Assembly: GCF_005405405.1 (NCBI RefSeq)
Contig: NZ_BJDZ01000011.1
Location: 1 to 64,000 of the forward strand
From: Lactiplantibacillus plajomi
Lineage (GTDB): Bacteria > Bacillota > Bacilli > Lactobacillales > Lactobacillaceae
Length of the DNA stretch: 64,000 bases
Direction: 5' to 3'
This document shows, one piece after another, positions 57,433-64,000 of the stretch. The notes under the pieces were generated by a model that was not told where the DNA came from, searched no databases, and was given only the letters and a program-made list of their open reading frames with translations. The translations under genes were made by a program, and so were the position numbers. Every line of letters starts with the position of its first letter. Position 1 is the first letter of the stretch.

Positions 57433-57825
57433 TTAACGCTTAGAGAATTGACTAGCCTTACGAGCCTTCTTGAGACCTGGCTTCTTACGTTCCGTCATAC
57501 GTGCATCACGAGTTAAGAGACCCGCGCGCTTCAACGGAGTACGGAAATCCGGATCAACAGTGAGCAATGCCCGTGCGATCCCGTGACGAGTTGCGCCGGC
57601 TTGACCATGGAAGCCACCACCATTAACGTTTACTAAAACATCGTATTGATCGGTAGTTTCAGTAACTTCGAATGGTTGTAACAATTCCTTGCGAATATCT
57701 GCAAATGGAATGTAGTCGTCGACCGACTTATCATTCATAACAATTTTACCAGTACCGGGTACTAAACGTACGCGGGCAACTGAATTTTTACGACGGCCTG
57801 TGCCGCGATATTGTACTTGAGCCAA
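57433..57825 (-). CDS. rpsI: 30S ribosomal protein S9
   Basis: A 130-residue S9, complete and normal, ending [11 protein letters not shown]; that basic tail reaches the ribosomal P-site tRNA. Its last 17 codons, stop included, form the integration site and now come from the element; their protein sequence is unchanged but codons differ from the host copy at 46517-46567. Second gene of rplM-rpsI, 13 bases after rplM. Confidence 0.98.
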   Translation of the reverse strand: MAQVQYRGTGRRKNSVARVRLVPGTGKIVMNDKSVDDYIPFADIRKELLQPFEVTETTDQYDVLVNVNGGGFHGQAGATRHGIARALLTVDPDFRTPLKRAGLLTRDARMTERKKPGLKKARKASQFSKR

Positions 57826-57838
57826 TGTAGTTTCCTCC

Positions 57839-58282
57839 TTAGATTAAGTTAGTGATATCCAAAACTTCAGGCTTTTGTGCTTGTTGCGTATGTTCTGCAC
57901 CAGCATAAACATGCAACTTCAAGCCCATCTTGTGGCCTAAAGAGTTGTGAGGAAGCATACCTTTAACTGAAGTTTCAATCAATTTAGTAGGTTCCTTTGC
58001 TAAGAAGTCACCGGCAGTCCGTTCCTTTAAACCACCAGCATAAGCAGTATGATGATAATAAATCTTCTTTTCTGCTTTCTTCCCAGTTAAAGCCACCTTG
58101 CTTGCATTAATAACGATAACGTTATCACCAGTATCTACGTTAGGGGTAAATACGGGCTTGTTCTTACCACGCAAGATTGATGCTACGACAGTTGAGAGAC
58201 GACCCAAAGGTACATCGGTTGCATCAACTACAACCCATTTACGATCAATTTCACCTGGTTTAGCCATATATGTTGTACGCAC
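57839..58282 (-). CDS. rplM: 50S ribosomal protein L13
   Basis: A 147-residue L13 with the typical start [15 protein letters not shown] and the [10 protein letters not shown] motif. The GTG at 58282 is chosen because GGAGGAACACAAC precedes it and it matches the family start; the longer open frame adds 13 codons. First gene of rplM-rpsI. Confidence 0.97.
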   Translation of the reverse strand: MRTTYMAKPGEIDRKWVVVDATDVPLGRLSTVVASILRGKNKPVFTPNVDTGDNVIVINASKVALTGKKAEKKIYYHHTAYAGGLKERTAGDFLAKEPTKLIETSVKGMLPHNSLGHKMGLKLHVYAGAEHTQQAQKPEVLDITNLI

Positions 58283-58390
58283 GTTGTGTTCCTCCATTTT
58301 CTGTGTTTGTTTGACACTCAATAAGATTTCCGGGGCTTATCGTGGGGCAAACAATACCAACGATTAGTTTACCTAACTTCTGATCAGAAG

Positions 58391-59179
58391 TCAATCATTT
58401 CTTAAATCATCCGCCAAATCTTGAGCTTCATAATACACCTTTTTCATATAAAGTCCAGCTGCCGGTGCGGTTCCGCGCGCCCGCGCGCGATTTTTGGCCG
58501 CTAATAACGCTGGAATACAGTCAACTGCGCGCCGGCCCTGGCCAATTTCCATCAGGACGGCGACCATGATGCGCACCTGGTTATATAAAAAACCACTGCC
58601 ACAAAATTCAAACTGAATCTCCCCTTCGTCCGGCAACGCCCAGGCTTTGGCAGAAAAGATTTCCCGCACGTGGTCGTGTGCCTGGGAGCCCGAAGCAACG
58701 AAAGTCGAAAAATCGTGCTTACCGACTAAATCGGGAATGGCCTGCTGGATCCGATCAATATCGGACTGAAACTTGAAGTGGCCGGTGTAGTGGCGCTTAA
58801 ACGGGTCAACGAATTCATTTTGATAAGCGCGGTACCAATAGCGTTTGCCCACGGTATCGTAGCGGGCGTGAAAATCATCCGGCACGATTTCGACCGCTTT
58901 GACCAACGTATCGGTCGGTAACATGCTGTTCAAGCCGCGACGAACCCCCTCGGCACTGATTTCGTACGGCAAGTCGAAGTGAATTGTCTGCCCAAAAGCG
59001 TGGACGCCGGCGTCGGTCCGCCCAGCACCGTAAATCACGATTGGGTCGGCCGGATCCTTGGCCATCTTATTCACGGCCTTGCTAAAAACCCGTTCGACCG
59101 TCCGCTGGTGCGGTTGGCGTTGAAAGCCGGCAAAATTGGTACCGTCATAGGCTAAAACTACTTTATATCTGGTTGTCAC
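58391..59179 (-). CDS. truA: tRNA pseudouridine(38-40) synthase
   Basis: A 262-residue TruA that modifies uridines 38-40 in the anticodon arm. The catalytic Asp56 is in the YGAGRTDAGVHA motif. GGAGGAATT precedes the start. It lies 64 bases after ecfT and upstream of rplM, an order kept in many Firmicutes. Confidence 0.96.
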   Translation of the reverse strand: MTTRYKVVLAYDGTNFAGFQRQPHQRTVERVFSKAVNKMAKDPADPIVIYGAGRTDAGVHAFGQTIHFDLPYEISAEGVRRGLNSMLPTDTLVKAVEIVPDDFHARYDTVGKRYWYRAYQNEFVDPFKRHYTGHFKFQSDIDRIQQAIPDLVGKHDFSTFVASGSQAHDHVREIFSAKAWALPDEGEIQFEFCGSGFLYNQVRIMVAVLMEIGQGRRAVDCIPALLAAKNRARARGTAPAAGLYMKKVYYEAQDLADDLRND

Positions 59180-59242
59180 GAAATTCCTCCATTAATTAAA
59201 AAGTCCGGGCGAGTCGCCCGAACCCTAAACCAACAATTTTAA

Positions 59243-60043
59243 TCACGCCCGTAAAAAGACCAGCGCGGCGGTCAGCACCGCAAATCCTAGGGTGACCCAG
59301 GCGTCGCGGGCGTGCCACTTCAAAATCCGAAACTTACTGCGGCCTTCGCCACCTTGATAACCACGGGCTTCCATCGCCGTGGCCAAATCTTCGGCCCGGT
59401 TGAACGAACTAACGAATAACGGAATCAGCAACGGCACGATGGCGCGCATCTGTTGGAAGAGGTTCCCCTCACCAAAGTCGACCCCGCGGGCCCGTTGCGC
59501 GTTCATGATCTTCTCGGTCTCATCCATCAACGTCGGCACGAACCGCAACGCAATCGATAACATCAACGCAACTTCGTAAACCGGAAAATGGACGGCTTTT
59601 AACGGCATCAAAATATATTCGATGGCGTCCGATAATTCCAGCGGTGGCGTTGTCAGCGTCAATAGCGTCGACATAAAGATGATCAGGACGAAGCGACAGA
59701 AAATGTACACCCCGTTGACCAGCCCCAACTGACTAATGGTGATGATGCCCCAGTGCCAGTAAACTTTACCACCACTGGCACTAAACAGAATCTGCAAGAT
59801 CACGGTAAATAAAATCAGCCAAATCAGCGGCTTAACCCCGTTGATGAAGAACGACCACTTCACACCCGACAGCGTGATGGCCGCCAGCGTAAAGGCGAAT
59901 AATAACGCGTAGGTCTGCCAATTATTGGCAATAAAAATAATCCCGATAAAATAAAAACTTAATAATAGCTTAGCACGCGGGTCCATCCGGTGAATCAGAG
60001 AATCCCCCGGAATGTAACGGCCAAAAATCAACTTACTCATCAT
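59243..60043 (-). CDS. ecfT: ECF transporter transmembrane component EcfT
   Basis: About 266 residues, a CbiQ/EcfT family membrane coupling protein. It has five or six membrane segments and the two Ala-Arg-Gly motifs (AQRARGV and AMEARGY) that contact the ATPases. The start at 60043 follows GGGAGGG and overlaps the end of ecfA2. It pairs interchangeable S components, such as the one at 29.2 kb, with the two ATPases. Confidence 0.93.
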   Translation of the reverse strand: MMSKLIFGRYIPGDSLIHRMDPRAKLLLSFYFIGIIFIANNWQTYALLFAFTLAAITLSGVKWSFFINGVKPLIWLILFTVILQILFSASGGKVYWHWGIITISQLGLVNGVYIFCRFVLIIFMSTLLTLTTPPLELSDAIEYILMPLKAVHFPVYEVALMLSIALRFVPTLMDETEKIMNAQRARGVDFGEGNLFQQMRAIVPLLIPLFVSSFNRAEDLATAMEARGYQGGEGRSKFRILKWHARDAWVTLGFAVLTAALVFLRA

Positions 60044-60920
60044 GGTCGTGACCCTCCCCAAACGCTGATTGTGGTAGCCCGGCCACGAGGTCCTGGGCTA
60101 ACTCGTCTTCGGTCAGCGGCATTCGTTCGAACTGCCAACCGCGTTGTACGAGTTGGCGGGCAAAGGCGGTCGTTTTCGGCAAGCCAAGTTGGTGGTCCAA
60201 CAACCACTGCGGGTCGGCGAAAATTTCACGCGGTGCCCCGGTCTTCACCACCCGACCACGGTCCATCACGATGACGTTATCGGCGTAGTTGGCCACGTCA
60301 TCCATTTGATGGGTGACGAGTACGACCGTTAAGTGGCGTTCGTGGCGCAGGCGGGCAAATATTTCCATCATTTCTAGCCGTCCCTGGGGATCTAACCCAG
60401 CCGTGGGTTCATCCAAGACCAGCACGTCCGGTTGCATCGCTAGCACCCCGGCAATCGCGACACGCCGCATCTGGCCACCAGACAGGTCGAACGGTGACCG
60501 TTTCAAGAGCTCCTGTGGTAACCCGACTAGCGCCAACATTTCAGCCGCCGTTTTAAGGGTAGCGGCTTCACTGACACCAAAGTTTTGCGGCCCAAACGCA
60601 ATGTCTTTTTCGACCGTTTCTTCGAACAACTGACTTTCAGGAAATTGAAAGACGATGCCGACGTGCTGGCGCAATCTCTTTAAATCCTTGTTACTCGTCT
60701 CCGGTGTAATCACCCGTTCACCGATTGTCACCGTGCCACTAGTTGGTTTCAACAGGGCGTTCAAGTGCTGCAAAAGCGTCGACTTACCACTCCCGGTATG
60801 CCCAATCAGCGCGGTATACGACCCTTCCGGAATCGTGACGTTAATGTCGCTTAACGCCTTATTTTCGAACGGCGTCCCCGGTTGGTAGGTAAAATCTACT
60901 TGTTTGAACGTAATTGCCAT
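60033..60920 (-). CDS. ecfA2: ECF transporter ATPase EcfA2
   Basis: A 295-residue ATPase with Walker [10 protein letters not shown], signature DLSGGQMRR, Walker [13 protein letters not shown] and the C-terminal extension typical of EcfA2 (ending GEGHDHDE). It overlaps ecfA1 by 25 bases and ecfT by 11 bases, so the three should be co-translated. Confidence 0.93.
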   Translation of the reverse strand: MAITFKQVDFTYQPGTPFENKALSDINVTIPEGSYTALIGHTGSGKSTLLQHLNALLKPTSGTVTIGERVITPETSNKDLKRLRQHVGIVFQFPESQLFEETVEKDIAFGPQNFGVSEAATLKTAAEMLALVGLPQELLKRSPFDLSGGQMRRVAIAGVLAMQPDVLVLDEPTAGLDPQGRLEMMEIFARLRHERHLTVVLVTHQMDDVANYADNVIVMDRGRVVKTGAPREIFADPQWLLDHQLGLPKTTAFARQLVQRGWQFERMPLTEDELAQDLVAGLPQSAFGEGHDHDE

Positions 60921-61741
60921 AACCAGTCCGCCATTCCTTTCTCCGTTAAGTAAGTTGCGGGGACTTGGACCCCTTGACGCTTCAAAGCCGCCTTTAAACG
61001 TTCCGCGTAGGGCATGTCGAGTCCCATCTTGATCAGATTCTCACCGTGCCGAAAAATCTCGGCCGGCGTGCCCTCCTCTTTAACCTCACCATCGTTAACG
61101 ACGATAATTCGGTTGGCACTCGCGGCTTCGTCGATATCGTGCGTGATCGATAAAACGGTCAGTTGCCCGTCAGCCTTCATCTGCCGAATCGTTGCGAGCA
61201 CTTCCGCCCGTCCGCGGGGATCAAGCATCGAGGTGGCTTCATCCAAAATGAGGATCCGTGGCCGCGCGGCAATCATGCCGGCTAGGGCGACTCGTTGCTT
61301 TTGCCCCCCTGAAAGGCGCGCCGGTTCCCGGGTCGCAAATTCCTGCATGTTGACTTGTTTCAGCGCTTGCTCGACGCGCGCCAGCATTTCATCCCTAGGG
61401 ACCCCCTGGTTTTCTAGACCAAAGGCCACGTCGTCCGCCACGGTCGCACCAACGAACTGGTTATCCGGGTTCTGGAAGACCATCCCGATTTTCTTACGAA
61501 TCTCCCAAACCGTTTCTTCGGACAGCACCTGTCCGTCCACGGTAACGGTCCCGGAGACCGGTGCCAACAACCCGTTCAGGTTTTTAGCCAGGGTCGACTT
61601 ACCAGAACCGTTATGCCCAACGATGGCAACCCATTCGCCCGCTGCCACGGAAAAGGACACGTCCCGCAGCGTCAAAGCCGTTTCCGGCTGTTGCGGGTAG
61701 CGATAATTTAAATGTTGCACGTCAATAATCGGACTCACCAT
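60896..61741 (-). CDS. ecfA1: ECF transporter ATPase EcfA1
   Basis: About 281 residues with Walker [10 protein letters not shown], signature RLSGGQKQR and Walker [13 protein letters not shown]. The start is either the ATG at 61741 or a GTG two codons earlier. First gene of ecfA1-ecfA2-ecfT(-truA). Energises vitamin uptake together with EcfA2. Confidence 0.93.
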   Translation of the reverse strand: MVSPIIDVQHLNYRYPQQPETALTLRDVSFSVAAGEWVAIVGHNGSGKSTLAKNLNGLLAPVSGTVTVDGQVLSEETVWEIRKKIGMVFQNPDNQFVGATVADDVAFGLENQGVPRDEMLARVEQALKQVNMQEFATREPARLSGGQKQRVALAGMIAARPRILILDEATSMLDPRGRAEVLATIRQMKADGQLTVLSITHDIDEAASANRIIVVNDGEVKEEGTPAEIFRHGENLIKMGLDMPYAERLKAALKRQGVQVPATYLTEKGMADWLWQLRSNK

Positions 61742-61788
61742 CGTCACTCATTTCTTCTCTTAATTGCTTTTTATCATACCATACCTGA

Positions 61789-62895
61789 CTATTTCAAATC
61801 ACTAGCGGATCCGTATTTATAGCCGTTCTCACCAAACAGGGTGAAGTCGTCCTTTAAATTATCAGAGACGTAAACTTTCTTATCCTTGGTAATAAAAATT
61901 GCCCCGACACCCTGCTTTGCCTTACCGTTAATGTAGCGCATGCCCTTTTTCAGACCCATGTCGAAGGTGGCCGTTGATAACCCGTCACCATCCGTTGACT
62001 TCTTTGAGATGATCGAAACGCCCATTAAGTTGTTGCTGTACGGCGCCCCGGTCTTCGGGTCCATTAAGTGGCTATAAACCTTACCATTTTTACGGAGCAC
62101 CCGTTCGTAAATCCCGGAAGTGACGATTGACTTGTTCTTAGCCGGAATCGACCCGATTGACGTCCCACGCGCTTCCTTAGGATCCTGAATACCGACCGTC
62201 CAGTTACCCGACTTGGTCCCCTTCGGACTATCGCCCATCACGTAAATATTTCCGCCCAGGTCAATAATGGCCGTCGACACGCCGTGATTTAAGAAGTAGG
62301 TCTTCACTTGATCGGTCATGTAACCCTTCGCGATTCCGCCCAGGTCAAGTTGCATGCCCTTCTTCTCCAGGTAGACCGACCGTTTCTTATCATTCAATTT
62401 CACTTTACGGTAATCGACCAGCTTGACGTTGGTTGCGATTTCCTGCTTGGTTGGCACCTTGGCATCCGAAAAGCCAATGTGCCAGAGCTGGGTGATCGGT
62501 CCGATCGATAAATCAAACGAATCGTTAGAATTTTGACTGTAGTAGTAAGCCCGCTTGATCATCGGGTACAGGTCTTTGCTGACCACGACCGGGTGCTTAC
62601 CGGCAGCGGCGTTGACCTTGTCGATTTCCGAGCCCTTCTGGTTAACGGTGATTTTTTTGGCCTCGCGCTTTAACAGCTTGAACGCGTCGTCCAAAACGTG
62701 TTTCTTATTCTTGTTATAAATTCGTAACGTGACCACGGTACCCATCATAAACTGGGTATCCTCAGTCGGCGTTTGCACGACCTTAGTCGGTTTAGGTCGC
62801 TGGTTAGCCGCTTTTTGCTTGGTGATACCGCACGCACTTAACGGCACTAACAGGGTCAACACTAACCCCACCTGAATTAATTTACGTAATTTCAT
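61789..62895 (-). CDS. apbE: FAD:protein FMN transferase, lipoprotein (ApbE/FmnA)
   Basis: A 368-residue lipoprotein with lipobox LSAC and the ApbE fold: FMMGTVVTLRIY near the N-terminus, DLGGIAKGYMTDQV and LGGNIYVMG in the centre, and SHLMDPKTGAPY and DGLSTATFDMG toward the C-terminus. ApbE proteins link FMN to a threonine of target proteins outside the cell. The neighbour at 63.1 kb has two such target motifs, so the pair likely acts in extracellular electron transfer. The ATG at 62895 follows AGGGGACG. Confidence 0.92.
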   Translation of the reverse strand: MKLRKLIQVGLVLTLLVPLSACGITKQKAANQRPKPTKVVQTPTEDTQFMMGTVVTLRIYNKNKKHVLDDAFKLLKREAKKITVNQKGSEIDKVNAAAGKHPVVVSKDLYPMIKRAYYYSQNSNDSFDLSIGPITQLWHIGFSDAKVPTKQEIATNVKLVDYRKVKLNDKKRSVYLEKKGMQLDLGGIAKGYMTDQVKTYFLNHGVSTAIIDLGGNIYVMGDSPKGTKSGNWTVGIQDPKEARGTSIGSIPAKNKSIVTSGIYERVLRKNGKVYSHLMDPKTGAPYSNNLMGVSIISKKSTDGDGLSTATFDMGLKKGMRYINGKAKQGVGAIFITKDKKVYVSDNLKDDFTLFGENGYKYGSASDLK

Positions 62896-63083
62896 CTCGT
62901 TGACGTCCCCTATCACTAATTTCATTCGTCATTATACCAAAGTTTTTGCGATCAGTCGGTTCCAATTTAAAGCCCTTTCAGTCACCGGCGGACCAACTGT
63001 TGATTTCTTCACAGCTTCAACAACAACGCAATACATTACAATGCGACTCCTGTGAATAAACCCACAATTCAAATTCTAGCGAT

Positions 63084-63114
63084 AAAAAAAGGCCCTCGGC
63101 TTACGCCTCAGGCC
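63084..63114 (-). terminator. Terminator after the flavoprotein gene
   Basis: GGCC-AGGC/GCC-GGCC type hairpin followed by seven T on the minus strand, 20 bases beyond the stop. It separates the flavoprotein gene from apbE. Confidence 0.75.
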
Positions 63115-63134
63115 ACGTATTTAACGTAATTTGC

Positions 63135-64000
63135 TTATTCAGCGAAGATCATGTTGTCAACGGTGATCGTCTTAGTATCGCCCTTTTGAGCAGCGTTTTG
63201 CAACTGTTCAGCGTATAAGACGAAGGTGTTTGATGAATGGGTCGCACCGGTAACCACGTCAACCTTAGCAGGATCACTGTTCTTGACTAACGACTTGTTC
63301 AAGGCTGGTTGGTAAGCCTTCGGGTTAGTCTTTGAAACTTTCTTCATTTGCTTGTTGTAAGAAGCGTCATCCGCTTTGGATTCACCCTTCTTGTTAACGT
63401 TATCGTAGTTGGACTTAGTAATCTTACCATCCTTAACGGTAATCGCGAAGGAAACCTTATAGCCGTTGTAGTAGTTCTTTTCTTGCAACTTGTAAGTGCC
63501 GTCCTGCATCTTCTTACCATTGTCGATCTTGATGGTAGCCGTATCACCGGCTTGAGCAGCTTGAACTAATTGTTGCGTGTAGTTTTGGAAAGTCTTCGAT
63601 GATTCGGTTGCCCCGGAAACCACGTCGATCGAACCAACGTTCCCAGTAGCGGCACCAGCCGTTAAGGACTTGTTCAACTTAGGAATATAAGCCTTCGGGT
63701 TAGTACCGGAAACTTTCTTCATTTGCTTGTTGTAGTCCGTGTCATCGACCTTGGACTTGTTATCTTTGTTCACTTGGTCATAACTGGACTTCGTGATTTT
63801 ACCATCTTTATTAACGGTAATACTCATCTTAACTTTGTAGCCGTGTGAGTAGTTTTCTTCTTCGAGTTTATAAGTACCCGCTTTCATTTTGGCGCCGGCG
63901 GTCATCTTTACAACCTTGGTCGTCTTTTCTGAACTTGATGAAGATGAACTCTTCTTAGAGGATGATGATGACGAACTCGAGCTCGAGGAACCGCTCCCAC
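63135..64000 (-). CDS. pplA: PplA-like extracellular flavoprotein with two FMN-binding domains, partial
   Basis: At least 288 residues; the N-terminus is beyond the window edge. A Ser-rich, low-complexity linker is read to the edge, followed by two similar FMN-binding domains. Each has the covalent attachment motif (VVSGATESS and VVTGATHSS, with the Thr as FMN acceptor) and a GxYKLxExNYxxGYKV repeat start. This matches PplA, the flavin-loaded surface lipoprotein of extracellular electron transfer in Listeria and L. plantarum. A lipobox is expected outside the window. ApbE next to it would install FMN. Confidence 0.82.
   Translation of the reverse strand, partial: GSGSSSSSSSSSSSKKSSSSSSSEKTTKVVKMTAGAKMKAGTYKLEEENYSHGYKVKMSITVNKDGKITKSSYDQVNKDNKSKVDDTDYNKQMKKVSGTNPKAYIPKLNKSLTAGAATGNVGSIDVVSGATESSKTFQNYTQQLVQAAQAGDTATIKIDNGKKMQDGTYKLQEKNYYNGYKVSFAITVKDGKITKSNYDNVNKKGESKADDASYNKQMKKVSKTNPKAYQPALNKSLVKNSDPAKVDVVTGATHSSNTFVLYAEQLQNAAQKGDTKTITVDNMIFAE

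Larger units (their letters stand above)
46517..57483. mobile_element. Integrative and mobilizable element in the 3' end of rpsI
   Basis: About 10.9 kb between two copies of the last 51 bases of rpsI. It holds a tyrosine integrase beside the intact-gene boundary, an excisionase-like protein, two XRE regulators, a Rep_1-like initiator, a MobC-like protein and a relaxase, plus a lipoprotein. No type IV secretion or coupling-protein genes are present, so I class it as mobilizable, not self-transmissible. Codon and base use are more mixed than in flanking genes. The 3' end of rpsI is an insertion site known for elements of Firmicutes. Confidence 0.82.

Noticed and set aside
58283-58390. L13 leader RNA before rplM
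   Set aside because: The region is short and I could not match it to the known leader structure by eye; left unassigned.

Overview
The window looks like chromosome of a Lactiplantibacillus (Lactobacillus plantarum group) strain. I infer this from the gene set and order: a GatCAB/ligA/pcrA block, cydABDC next to menA and a polyprenyl diphosphate synthase, a malolactic mleR-mleS-mleP cluster, an mtsCBA-type manganese transporter, ecfA1-ecfA2-ecfT-truA-rplM-rpsI, and surface proteins with a KxYKxGKxW-type leader and an LPQTx anchor. The identification rests on synteny knowledge and protein recognition, not on a database search.

Layout: 0.2-14.9 kb, minus-strand housekeeping genes (23S rRNA methyltransferase, lipid kinase, gatB-gatA-gatC, camS-type lipoprotein, ligA, pcrA, a PurK-like ATP-grasp protein, a DUF2179 membrane protein, xpt, a GH73 glucosaminidase). 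15-18.1 kb, an oxidoreductase, menA and a polyprenyl diphosphate synthase. 18.1-19.6 kb, a 1.5-kb protein-free stretch with two pairs of diverged repeats (A1/A2 and B1/B2) that fold into matching RNA structures with compensatory base changes; these are the most striking unexplained feature. 19.7-25.7 kb, the cytochrome bd operon cydABDC. 26.1-28.9 kb, a cell-wall-anchored alpha/beta hydrolase with 14-residue repeats. 29-31.3 kb, a DUF2187 protein, an ECF S component and an APC permease. 31.5-36.6 kb, five consecutive zinc-ribbon genes, mostly membrane proteins including two TcaA-like paralogues. 36.8-40.6 kb, the malolactic genes. 40.97-41.07 kb, a small structured RNA with its own promoter and terminator. 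42-44.5 kb, the Mn transporter. 45.2-46.4 kb, a PH/SHOCT protein and a sixth zinc-ribbon protein.

46.5-57.4 kb is an integrated mobilizable element of about 10.9 kb in the 3' end of rpsI. It has a tyrosine integrase, an excisionase-like protein, two XRE repressors, a Rep_1-like rolling-circle initiator, a MobC-like protein, a relaxase, a hairpin-rich oriT candidate and a lipoprotein as probable cargo. It has no conjugation apparatus, so it probably needs a helper. The displaced host rpsI tail (16 codons plus stop) and the original rpsI terminator survive at the far end of the element, while the element supplies a synonymous replacement tail and its own terminator.

57.4-64 kb is rpsI, rplM, truA, the ECF energizing module, an ApbE-type flavin transferase and a two-domain PplA-like flavoprotein cut by the window edge. 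MenA, the polyprenyl synthase, cytochrome bd, ApbE and PplA together suggest quinone-dependent aerobic respiration and flavin-based extracellular electron transfer in an otherwise fermentative bacterium.
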